A stretch of DNA of 64,000 nucleotides from JBQTIY01 sp052387675 (lineage in GTDB: Bacteria; Planctomycetota; B15-G4): positions 248,001 through 312,000 of the forward strand of contig JBQTIY010000010.1 in the NCBI GenBank assembly GCA_052387675.1. The letters are read 5' to 3'. The notes beneath the pieces are model-generated. The model searched no databases and was not told the origin of the DNA. It saw nothing but the letters and a program-made list of their open reading frames with translations. The translations under genes and the position numbers were made by a program. How positions within the stretch are numbered: the stretch's first letter is position 1; every line of letters starts with the position of its first letter. Below, one piece after another: positions 15,167 through 22,455 of this stretch.

Positions 15167-16341
15167 CGGGCCAGCTCCGCGAACTGCCGCTCGATGGCCG
15201 CAGGCCGCACGTCGCCGCCGCCAGCAGCGTTCTTGGCGGCCCAGGCCGCGTCGTCGTGGCGCTGCAGCACACGGCCCGCGCTGTCCACGCGGTCGTAGAA
15301 CATGTTGCGGCGCACGGGGGCAAAGCCTGCGGCACGCGCGTGACGCTCGAGGTCGGCGATGTTCGCCAGGCATTCGCAGTTGGCCGCGCTGACCACGTTC
15401 TCTTCGATCATGACCGAGCCGAGATCGTTCATGCCGTAGTGCAGTGAGAGCGCGGCCACATCGATCCCCTGAGTCACGAAGCTGGCCTGGAAGTTCTCGA
15501 TGTTGTCGAGGTAGAGGCGCGAGACGGCGGCCGTGCGCAGATAGTCGAAGCCGCCGACCATGGGCACCGCGGTCATTTCGGTGTTGGGGGCCTGGAAGGT
15601 CCAGGAAATGAAGGCCGTGAAGCCGGCCGTCTCATCTTGCAGCGCGCGCACGCGGCGCAGATGTTCGATGCGCTCCTCGAGTGTCTCGACATGCCCGAAC
15701 ATCATGGTGGCCGTGGTGCGCAGCCCCTGGCGATGGCACACGCGGTGCACTTCGAGCCAGTCGTCGCTCATCGTCTTGAGCGGCGAGATGATCTTGCGCA
15801 CGCGGTCCACCAGGATCTCGCCGCCGCCGCCCGGCATGCTGTCCAGGCCAGCGGTGCGCAAGCGCGCCACGACTGTCTCCAGCGGCAGCTTGCTCACGTT
15901 TCGCGCGTGCAGGATCTCGCTCGGCGAGAGCCCGTGAATGTGGATGGGCTCGTGGGTCTTGATCGCGCGGAACAGTTCCTCGTAGCGCTCCACGCCGTAG
16001 TCGGGGTGGTGGCCGCCCTGCAGCAGGATCTGGACACCGCCCAGGGCCTTGGTCTCGCGAATCTTCTCCAGGATCACTTCGAGCGGGTGGTCGTAGCCCT
16101 CAGGGTCGCCGGGCCGCCGGTAGAAGGCACAGAACTTGCACAACGTCACGCAGACATTCGTGTAGTTGATGTTGCGGTCGACGATGTAGCTGACCTGCTG
16201 GTCGTGCCAGCGGCGCCGCACTTGGTCGGCTAGCCGGCCGATGCCCGTGAGGTCGGGGCAGCGCAGCAGGTAGAGCGCGTCCTCCTCGTCGAGGCGCTCG
16301 GCGGCGGCGACTTTGGCGGCGATGGCGGGCAGGCCGGACAT
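15163..16341 (-). CDS. mqnC: Cyclic dehypoxanthinylfutalosine synthase (radical SAM)
   Basis: 392 residues. MqnC cyclises dehypoxanthine futalosine in the futalosine pathway to menaquinone. It has the 4Fe-4S site in NINYTNVCVTLCKFCAFYR, the substrate region LLQGGHHPDYGVE, HIHGLSPSEI, LDSMPGGGGEILVDRVR, TATMMFGHVETLEER and FISWTFQ, and the terminal GFAPVRRNMFYD. The ATG start lies 6 bases after a TATAAA hexamer on the same strand, with no Shine-Dalgarno, so the mRNA is probably leaderless. It is first in a two-gene operon with mqnE (ATGA overlap). Confidence 0.95.
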   Translation of the reverse strand: MSGLPAIAAKVAAAERLDEEDALYLLRCPDLTGIGRLADQVRRRWHDQQVSYIVDRNINYTNVCVTLCKFCAFYRRPGDPEGYDHPLEVILEKIRETKALGGVQILLQGGHHPDYGVERYEELFRAIKTHEPIHIHGLSPSEILHARNVSKLPLETVVARLRTAGLDSMPGGGGEILVDRVRKIISPLKTMSDDWLEVHRVCHRQGLRTTATMMFGHVETLEERIEHLRRVRALQDETAGFTAFISWTFQAPNTEMTAVPMVGGFDYLRTAAVSRLYLDNIENFQASFVTQGIDVAALSLHYGMNDLGSVMIEENVVSAANCECLANIADLERHARAAGFAPVRRNMFYDRVDSAGRVLQRHDDAAWAAKNAAGGGDVRPAAIERQFAELAR

Positions 16342-16347
16342 GCGGTG

Positions 16348-16353
16348 TTTATA
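16348..16353 (-). promoter_or_regulatory. -10 element of mqnC
   Basis: TATAAA on the reverse strand, 6 bases before the mqnC ATG. This predicts a transcript starting at or next to the start codon. No clear -35 hexamer was found. Confidence 0.45.
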
Positions 16354-16370
16354 CCTTGCGCGGGCGTCCG

Positions 16371-16378
16371 GCTAGAAT
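16371..16378 (+). promoter_or_regulatory. -10 element of the sulfatase-like gene
   Basis: GCTAGAAT with its hexamer TAGAAT at 16373-16378, 9 bases before the ATG at 16388. It shares a 46-base divergent region with the mqnC promoter. A GGAG touches the ATG directly, too close to serve as a ribosome site. Confidence 0.5.
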
Positions 16379-16387
16379 CGCGCGGAG

Positions 16388-17800
16388 ATGCGAGCGGCAC
16401 TGCCTCGACCGACGCGATGGGGAGGCTGCCGAGCGCGGCGGCGTCTGGGGACGCTGCTGCTGCTGCTGGCCGGCTGCGCTCCAGAAGCGCCTGCGCCTCC
16501 GCCCGACCTCGACGTCGTGCTCATCGTGGTCGACACGCTGCGCGCCGATCACGTGGGCGCCTTCGGTCATGCCCGGCCGACCTCTCCGGCGATCGATGCG
16601 CTGGCGGCGCGCGGGGTGCGCTGCGAGCGGGCCCGGGCGCAATCCTCTTGGACCGGCCCCTCGATGGTCTCGCTCATGCTGTCGCGCCATGTGGCAGCGG
16701 ACTTCGTGCGCATGCCCGACCAGCCGACGCTGGCCGAACGCTTGCGCGCGGCCGGCTACCGCACGGCCGCGTTTCAGGACAACATCCTGCTCGCGCCGGG
16801 CACCGGCTTTGATCGTGGCTTCGACGTTTATGAGGTGGAGGCCGGACCAGCCAAGATCCTGCCGGTGCTGGACTCCGACGACCCGCGCCCGCTCTTCGCC
16901 TATTTCCACTTTGTCGATCCGCACACGCCGTACGCGCCGCTGCCGGCCTACGATCGCTTCGCCGCGCCGGCCCTGCCCGCAGATCAGCGCGAGGCCTTTG
17001 CCCGGCACCTGCGGACCGAGCAGCCGGCGCTCAGCGAGCCCGAGATCAAAGCGGCGATCGACCTGGCCTGGGCGCGCATGGGCACTGACATCGCGCGCTA
17101 TGAGGGCGATGTCTTGCAAGGCGACCAGCGCGTGGCCTACGTCCTGAACACCCTCAAGGCCTCAGGACGGCTTGCGCGCACGCTCGTCGTGCTGACCGCG
17201 GACCACGGTGAGTGCCTTTGGCAGCACGCCGAAGCGCGCGCGGCGCTGGCCCCCGCGAGCGGCGCCGAACTGGTCACCGCCTTCAAGCAGGGACACAACT
17301 CGCTGGTCTACGACGAACTCATCCGCGTGCCGCTCGTGCTGGCCGGCGCCGGCCTGCCGGCGGGCGTCGTGCTCGACGAACTCGTCGAGAACGTGGACAT
17401 CGTGCCCACGATTCTGGCGGCGGCCGGACTGCCTCTGCCGCCGGATCTCGACGGCCGGAATCTGTTGCCCGCAATCCAGAGTGCCGTCGCCGGGCAATCG
17501 GTCGTGCTGCGTGAACTGGCCTTCTCGAATACGAGCCTGTTCACGGCCGTGACCTCGCGCGCCGGGCTCAAACTCATCGCCCCCTGGGATCCGCAGGGGC
17601 CGGATCCCGCGCAACTCTTCGATCTGAACATCGATCCCCGTGAGATGCGGCCGCTCTCAGCGGATGATCCGCGCGCCGGCCCGCTCTGGGAGGCGCTCAA
17701 GCGCTTCCGTGCCGACGGGCTGCGGCCCGCACCTGGAGAAGACACGATCGACGAGACCGTGCGGGCACGCCTCGAACAGCTCGGCTACCTGGGGCGTTGA
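16388..17800 (+). CDS. Sulfatase-superfamily lipoprotein (alkaline-phosphatase fold)
   Basis: 470 residues. The lipoprotein signal LLLLLAGC gives an acylated Cys near residue 29. The alkaline-phosphatase-superfamily metal sites are visible: VVLIVVDTLRADH (Asp49), later YFHFVDPHTPY and VLTADHGE. At the nucleophile position the sulfatase motif C/S-x-P-S-R is replaced by TGPSM (Thr89), so there is no residue that can become formylglycine. This favours a phospho- or phosphoglycerol-transferase-like activity, or another hydrolase, over a true sulfatase. The C-terminal segment ends in LEQLGYLG, a tail common in this lipoprotein group. It is probably periplasmic. A leaderless-type promoter lies just upstream. 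Confidence 0.82.
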   Translation: MRAALPRPTRWGGCRARRRLGTLLLLLAGCAPEAPAPPPDLDVVLIVVDTLRADHVGAFGHARPTSPAIDALAARGVRCERARAQSSWTGPSMVSLMLSRHVAADFVRMPDQPTLAERLRAAGYRTAAFQDNILLAPGTGFDRGFDVYEVEAGPAKILPVLDSDDPRPLFAYFHFVDPHTPYAPLPAYDRFAAPALPADQREAFARHLRTEQPALSEPEIKAAIDLAWARMGTDIARYEGDVLQGDQRVAYVLNTLKASGRLARTLVVLTADHGECLWQHAEARAALAPASGAELVTAFKQGHNSLVYDELIRVPLVLAGAGLPAGVVLDELVENVDIVPTILAAAGLPLPPDLDGRNLLPAIQSAVAGQSVVLRELAFSNTSLFTAVTSRAGLKLIAPWDPQGPDPAQLFDLNIDPREMRPLSADDPRAGPLWEALKRFRADGLRPAPGEDTIDETVRARLEQLGYLGR

Positions 17801-17809
17801 AAGCTTGAT

Positions 17810-17823
17810 CGGCGAGGTCGCCG
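17810..17823. terminator. Hairpin after the sulfatase-like gene
   Basis: CGGCGA-GG-TCGCCG begins 9 bases after the stop codon at 17800 (5-6 bp stem, 2-4 base loop). No U-tract follows. Possible terminator or 3'-end stabiliser. Confidence 0.3.
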
Positions 17824-17863
17824 CCGCCGACAATCCCTGGTTCGCGCCCGCCTGGAGTCTGCC

Positions 17864-19222
17864 GTGCCTGCGACCTCGATGGATCAGATCGTCAACCTAG
17901 CCAAGCGGCGCGGTTTCGTTTTTCCGGCCAGTGAAATTTACGGCGGGCTGAACTCCTGCTGGGACTACGGCCCGCTCGGCGTGGAGCTGAAGCGCAACGT
18001 CAAGGAGGCTTGGTGGCGGAGCATGGTGCTCCTGCGCCGCGACGTGGTCGGACTCGACAGCGCCATTCTCCAGCACCCCGACGTCTGGCGCGCCAGCGGC
18101 CACGTGGACGGCTTCTCGGACCCGCTCATCGACTGCCGCAAGTGCAAGGCTCGCTTCCGAGCCGACGACATGGAGAACGCGCGCTGTCCGGTGCGGCACG
18201 ATGCGCCGATCAATGACGCCTGCCGGGCGGAGTTCACTGCGCCGCGCGCCTTCAACCTCATGTTCCAGACGCATTTGGGGCCGGTGGAGGGCGAAGGCAG
18301 CTTGGCCTATCTGCGGCCGGAGACGGCCCAGGGCATTTTCACCAACTACCTCAACGTGCAGACCACGGCGCGTCTCAAGCCGCCCTTCGGCGTGGCCCAG
18401 ATCGGCAAGTCCTTCCGCAACGAGATCACGCCGGGCAACTTCATCTTTCGCACGCGCGAGTTCGAGCAGATGGAGATGGAATACTTCGTGCCGCCGGCCG
18501 ACTGGGCCAAGTGGTTCGATTACTGGCGCGACGAGCGTTTTCGCTGGTATCTCGACTTGGGGCTGCAGGCCGAGCACCTGCGGCGGCGCGATCACGCCGG
18601 CACCGAGCTGGCGCACTACAGCAATGCCACCACGGACATCGAGTTCCTCTTTCCGGTGGGCTGGAAGGAACTCGAGGGCGTGGCCTCGCGCACCGACTTC
18701 GATCTCAAGCGCCACACGGAGAGCAGCGGCAAGGCGCTGGAGTTCTTCGACGGGCAAACGCGCGAGCGCTTCACGCCCTTCGTCATTGAACCGGCCGCCG
18801 GCGTCGACCGGGCCGTGCTGGCCTTCCTGTGTGATGCCTTCGAGGAGCAGAAGCTGGAAGGCGCTGCGGCCGCGGGTGAAGGTGAGGACGATGTGCGCAC
18901 CGTGCTGCATCTGCATCCGCGTCTGGCCCCGATCAAAGTCGCGGTCTTCCCGCTGGTGAAGAAAGAGGGCATGCCGGAGTTTGCGCTGAAGCTCGAGGAC
19001 GAGCTGCGCCGGCGCGGGCTGGCCACCTTCTACGATCAGTCGGGCGCCATCGGCCGTCGCTATCGCCGCCAGGACGAGATCGGCACACCGTGGTGTGTCA
19101 CGGTCGACGGCGAGTCGGCCACGCACGGCACCGTCACGCTGCGCGAACGCGACGCCATGACTCAGGAGCGCGTGCGCGCCGACGAACTGCCGGCGCTGCT
19201 GGCCGCGCGCCTGCTGCCATGA
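17864..19222 (+). CDS. glyQS: Glycyl-tRNA synthetase, single-chain dimeric type
   Basis: 452 residues from GTG 17864, chosen for the GGAG 7 bases upstream; ATG 17879 is the alternative. It charges tRNA-Gly. This is the alpha2 class II type, not the alpha2beta2 GlyQ/GlyS pair of most proteobacteria. Motifs are RGFVFPASEIYGGLNSCWDYGPLG at the N-terminus (motif 1 region), FRNEITPGNFIFRTREFEQME (motif 2) and GVDRAVLAFL (motif 3). A class-II anticodon-binding domain occupies about the last 110 residues. A short Cys-containing insertion (DCRKCKARF) may bind zinc. Its TGA overlaps the ptsI start (ATGA). Confidence 0.95.
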   Translation: MPATSMDQIVNLAKRRGFVFPASEIYGGLNSCWDYGPLGVELKRNVKEAWWRSMVLLRRDVVGLDSAILQHPDVWRASGHVDGFSDPLIDCRKCKARFRADDMENARCPVRHDAPINDACRAEFTAPRAFNLMFQTHLGPVEGEGSLAYLRPETAQGIFTNYLNVQTTARLKPPFGVAQIGKSFRNEITPGNFIFRTREFEQMEMEYFVPPADWAKWFDYWRDERFRWYLDLGLQAEHLRRRDHAGTELAHYSNATTDIEFLFPVGWKELEGVASRTDFDLKRHTESSGKALEFFDGQTRERFTPFVIEPAAGVDRAVLAFLCDAFEEQKLEGAAAAGEGEDDVRTVLHLHPRLAPIKVAVFPLVKKEGMPEFALKLEDELRRRGLATFYDQSGAIGRRYRRQDEIGTPWCVTVDGESATHGTVTLRERDAMTQERVRADELPALLAARLLP

Positions 19223-21006
19223 CTTCGCCAGGCGCGCCAGGCGCCGGCAAGCTTCTGATCAAAGGCCTGCCCATGGCCCCGGGCCTCGCGGTGGGGCATC
19301 CGGTTTTTCACACCGAGAATGAGCTCGACATACCGGTGCTGGCCATCCGCGAGCCCGACGTGCCCGCCGAGCAGCGCCGGCTTTCCGCGGCCATCACACG
19401 CGCGCGCAAGCATCTGGCTGAGGTTGAGGAGAGCATCGGCAAGGAAGTGGGCAGCCGTGACGCGCGCATTTTCTCCGTGCAGGGCCTGCTGCTGGAGGAC
19501 CCGTCTTTTCGCAAGGGCATGCGCGATCGCATCAAGGAACAACTGGTGAATGCCGAGGTCGCGGTGCGCGACGAAGTCATGGCCTGGGAGGGCCGCTTTG
19601 CCGCCGTGGCCGCCGGAACCGAACGCGATCCCTCGGCCGACTTGCGCGATATCGGCCGCCAGATCCAGCGCGAACTCGCCGGCCGGCCGCGCACGCGCCT
19701 GGGCAGCCGCCGCGAGCGGGTCATCCTGGTCACACGCGAACTGCTGCCGAGCGACGCGGCGCAGATCGACCGCGGCCGCCTAGCGGCCATCGTGACGGCC
19801 TCCGGCGGCGTAGCCAGCCATGCCGCGATTCTTGCCCGCGGCCTGGGCATCCCCGCCGTGACCGGCATCGATGTGGCGGCGCTGCCCGGGCGCGGCGGCC
19901 GCTGGGTCGTGGATGGCAGTGCCGGTGTCGTCATCGTCAATCCCACGCGCAGCGACCTCGCGCAGGCCGAACAGCGCAGCCGCGACTATCAGCAGTTCCG
20001 CGCCGAGCTCATGGCGCAGTCGCGCGGCTTTGCCTGCACCGCCGACGGCGTGGCCATCGACTTGCAGCTCAACGTGGAAAATTTCGAGGAGCTGCCGACC
20101 AATCTCGTCGAGGACCTGCGTGGGGTCGGGCTCTATCGCACCGAGTTTCTCTTCATGCATCGCCCGACCTTTCCCAGCGAAGAAGAGCAGTACCGGCACT
20201 ACGTCGGTGCCCTCGAGAAGCTGGCCGGGCGTGAGATCACTTTTCGCACGATCGATGTCGGCGGCGACAAACCGCTCAGTTATCTGAGCGTGCCGCACGA
20301 ACCCAATCCCGTGCTGGGCTGGCGCGGCGTGCGGCTTTCGCTGGAGTGGCCGGATGTTTTCTACTCGCAGCTGCGCGCCCTGCTGCGCGCCTCGGCCCAC
20401 GGCCGGCTGCGCATCCTGCTGCCGCTCGTCACGATGGTCGAGGAACTGCGCCAGGCCCGAGAGATCGTGCAGGAACTGCAGTCCGACCTTATTCGCCGCG
20501 AGATCCCTTTCGACCCGGCCGTGCCGCTGGGGGTCATGATCGAAGTGCCCGCGGCGGCCATGTCGGCGGGCATTCTGGCGCGCGAAGCCGACTTCCTGTC
20601 GATCGGCACCAATGACCTGTCGCAGTACGCCCTGGCAGTGGACCGCAACAACGCGCGCGTCGCGGCGCTGTACCAGCCGCTGCATCCCGGATTGCTGCGC
20701 ATCGTGCGCTATGTGGTGGAGGCAGCCGGCCTTGAGAACACGCCGGTGAGCTTGTGCGGCGAGATGGCCGGTGATCCCGAGGCCACCCTGCTGCTGCTCG
20801 GGATGGGGCTGCGCTCATTCAGCATGTCGCCCTACCACCTGCCCACGGTCAAGCGCCTCATTGGCGCCGTGCGGCTCGCCGACGCGCAGGACGTGGCGCG
20901 GCAGGCGTGCGAACTGGGCAGCACCACCGAAGTGCGCGCGTTGTTGCGGCGCCACACGCTGCGACTTGTCCCCGATTTGGCGGCCTGGCTGCGGCCAGAA
21001 GGCTGA
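19219..21006 (+). CDS. ptsI: Phosphoenolpyruvate-protein phosphotransferase (PTS enzyme I)
   Basis: 595 residues from the ATG overlapping the glyQS stop. Enzyme I takes phosphate from PEP and passes it to HPr. The domain order is complete: an N-terminal HPr-binding/phosphohistidine domain with GGVASHAAILARG (active His201, E. coli His189), a hinge, then the PEP-binding TIM barrel with GLYRTEFLFM, GTNDLSQYALAVDR and SLCGEMAGD (catalytic Cys513, E. coli Cys502). There is no HPr, HPr kinase or sugar permease gene in the window. It could serve a sugar PTS or a regulatory phosphorelay. There is no GAF domain, so it is not PtsP of the nitrogen type. Tight coupling to glyQS is unusual. Confidence 0.95.
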   Translation: MTSPGAPGAGKLLIKGLPMAPGLAVGHPVFHTENELDIPVLAIREPDVPAEQRRLSAAITRARKHLAEVEESIGKEVGSRDARIFSVQGLLLEDPSFRKGMRDRIKEQLVNAEVAVRDEVMAWEGRFAAVAAGTERDPSADLRDIGRQIQRELAGRPRTRLGSRRERVILVTRELLPSDAAQIDRGRLAAIVTASGGVASHAAILARGLGIPAVTGIDVAALPGRGGRWVVDGSAGVVIVNPTRSDLAQAEQRSRDYQQFRAELMAQSRGFACTADGVAIDLQLNVENFEELPTNLVEDLRGVGLYRTEFLFMHRPTFPSEEEQYRHYVGALEKLAGREITFRTIDVGGDKPLSYLSVPHEPNPVLGWRGVRLSLEWPDVFYSQLRALLRASAHGRLRILLPLVTMVEELRQAREIVQELQSDLIRREIPFDPAVPLGVMIEVPAAAMSAGILAREADFLSIGTNDLSQYALAVDRNNARVAALYQPLHPGLLRIVRYVVEAAGLENTPVSLCGEMAGDPEATLLLLGMGLRSFSMSPYHLPTVKRLIGAVRLADAQDVARQACELGSTTEVRALLRRHTLRLVPDLAAWLRPEG

Positions 21007-21016
21007 GCCACAGCTT

Positions 21017-21041
21017 GCTAGGATGCCTGACGCGTCCTAGC
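21017..21041. terminator. Strong hairpin 10 bases after ptsI
   Basis: GCTAGGATGC and GCGTCCTAGC pair over 10 positions (one T-G wobble) around the loop CTGAC. No U-tract follows. The left arm contains TAGGAT, which resembles the -10 hexamers found elsewhere here, so the site could instead be a dyad overlapping a promoter for the lipoprotein genes that start at 21082. Confidence 0.45.
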
Positions 21042-21081
21042 TGATCCGCCCGATCCAGGCTTGGCAGAGTGTTGGAGAGCC

Positions 21082-21735
21082 ATGCAGCCGACTCCTGAAC
21101 GAATGGCTAGGCCGATGTTGTCCCTGCGGACGCTGCGCCTGGCTGCCGGCCTCGTGGTTGGCCTGCTCGTGGGCGGTGCGGCCAGTTGTGGCACCGTCTC
21201 GGCGCCGCGGCTGAGTGCAGGCCTTGTTTCGAGCCCGATCACGCCGGCGCGAACGCCGCCCGACTGGGTGCGGCATCCCGCCGCCGGCTGGCGGCCGGGC
21301 CTCGCCCCCTACAGTCTTTTCGTACACGGACGCGCGGACTTTGAGCGCAGCGTGAGCGAAGCGGAGTCCTTGGCGCGGGCGGAGGCGCGCTCGGGGCTGG
21401 CGCTCGCGCTCACGACCGCTCTGCGGCCGCTCTTCGAGGCGGCCGCGGCGACGCTGCCCGAGGCCGAGCGCGACGCGGCGGCCGCGGCGCTGCAGGGCGA
21501 TGTCGCCCTGCGCGACAGTCTCGTCGAGGCGGGGCTGGCCGGCCTGCGCCCCCTGGGCACCTGGTTCGATGAGTCCAGTTTCCATGTGTGGGTGCGCCTC
21601 GATGCCGGCCAGGATTTTCTGCCGCGGCTTCGCCAGGCTCTGGCAAGTCGGTGGGGCGCCGAGCGCGCCAAGGCTGCCGAGGCCGCCCTGCACGAGGCGC
21701 TGCGCGGCTACGTGGCGGCACACAACGGGCCATGA
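21082..21735 (+). CDS. Lipoprotein, LPP20-like
   Basis: 217 residues from ATG 21082, with GGAGAG close upstream. The signal LVVGLLVGGAASC has its lipobox Cys near residue 33. The mature part begins with TPPDWVRHPAAGWRPGLAPYSLFVHG and then a helix rich in Ala and Glu (SEAESLARAEARSGLALAL). This follows the LPP20-like pattern of P-x-W-V, a Tyr/Phe-rich strand giving a G-x-A turn, then a helix with ARAEA. No catalytic residues. It is first of three consecutive small envelope genes with ATGA or 4-base spacing. An outer-membrane or periplasmic structural role is plausible but unproven. Confidence 0.65.
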   Translation: MQPTPERMARPMLSLRTLRLAAGLVVGLLVGGAASCGTVSAPRLSAGLVSSPITPARTPPDWVRHPAAGWRPGLAPYSLFVHGRADFERSVSEAESLARAEARSGLALALTTALRPLFEAAAATLPEAERDAAAAALQGDVALRDSLVEAGLAGLRPLGTWFDESSFHVWVRLDAGQDFLPRLRQALASRWGAERAKAAEAALHEALRGYVAAHNGP

Positions 21736-22133
21736 GCGGTCACCGAGCGCGCCGGCCAGGCCTCCTGCCGGTCCTGTGGGCACTCTGCGGAGTGGGTTTG
21801 AGCTTGCTGCCGGCCTGCCTCAGCGGACCGCCGGCCTGGGTCGCGCAGCCGCCCGAATCGGCAGGCTGGTGGTACGCCTCCGGCGCCTGCGGCGACGTGA
21901 GTGTGGATGCGGACGCTCGCCAGGTCGCACTGACCCGGGCGGCGCGCACGCTGGCCGAGCGGCTCGGCCTCGACGTCGAAGGGCGCCTCTCGGTCGTGCT
22001 CGCAGATGACCGCCTCTGGGTGGAAGCGCTGGGTGCGCGCGGTCTCGTGACCGAACTGAGCGAGCTTGAACTCGTGCGGCAGGCCGAGCGGAACGGCATC
22101 ACCTACGTGCTCGTGCGTCTGCCGCGGAGCTGA
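21732..22133 (+). CDS. Small lipoprotein, LPP20-like
   Basis: 133 residues; the ATG overlaps the stop of the previous gene (ATGA). The signal region VLWALCGVGLSLLPAC gives a lipobox Cys near residue 29. The mature sequence opens with GPPAWVAQPPESAGWWYASGACG, followed by a helix with QVALTRAARTLAERLG and a beta-rich end. This is the same fold pattern as its upstream neighbour (P-x-W-V, then YASGA, then an Ala/Arg helix), so the two are probably divergent paralogues made together. Function unknown. Confidence 0.65.
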   Translation: MSGHRARRPGLLPVLWALCGVGLSLLPACLSGPPAWVAQPPESAGWWYASGACGDVSVDADARQVALTRAARTLAERLGLDVEGRLSVVLADDRLWVEALGARGLVTELSELELVRQAERNGITYVLVRLPRS

Positions 22134-22137
22134 GCCG

Positions 22138-22449
22138 ATGAAGCTCGGGGCGCGCAGTGTGCGCGGCGCGATGGGGGCCTACACGCTGGCCGGTCTGCTG
22201 CTGGTGCTCACCTTCGCCCTGGTGCTGGTTTTCGCCCGGCCCGAGGCGCCCAGCTCTGAAGTCAGTCTGCCGGCTGACTCATCCTGGGACAGCGCTTCGC
22301 TCGACGACGGCCGACAGCTCGTGGTCTTGCAGCGCGGGGAGCGCTTGCCGGTGCTGCCCGGAGATTACCGGCTCACGCTCGTGGATTCGGCAGGGCAGTC
22401 TGAAGTGCGTGCGCTTTCGGTCCAGGCGGGACTCACCACGCTGCGCTGA
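22138..22449 (+). CDS. Small single-pass membrane protein
   Basis: 103 residues from ATG 22138, 4 bases after the upstream stop. A single hydrophobic helix (about residues 14-34, AYTLAGLLLVLTFALVLVFA) anchors a 65-residue extracytoplasmic domain. The domain contains the segment LPVLPGDYRLTLVDSAGQ, a PEGA-like short beta-sandwich strand pattern. It is the third member of the 21082-22449 envelope cluster. It ends 6 bases before the convergent large secreted-protein gene. Function unknown. Confidence 0.6.
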   Translation: MKLGARSVRGAMGAYTLAGLLLVLTFALVLVFARPEAPSSEVSLPADSSWDSASLDDGRQLVVLQRGERLPVLPGDYRLTLVDSAGQSEVRALSVQAGLTTLR

Positions 22450-22455
22450 CGCGGG

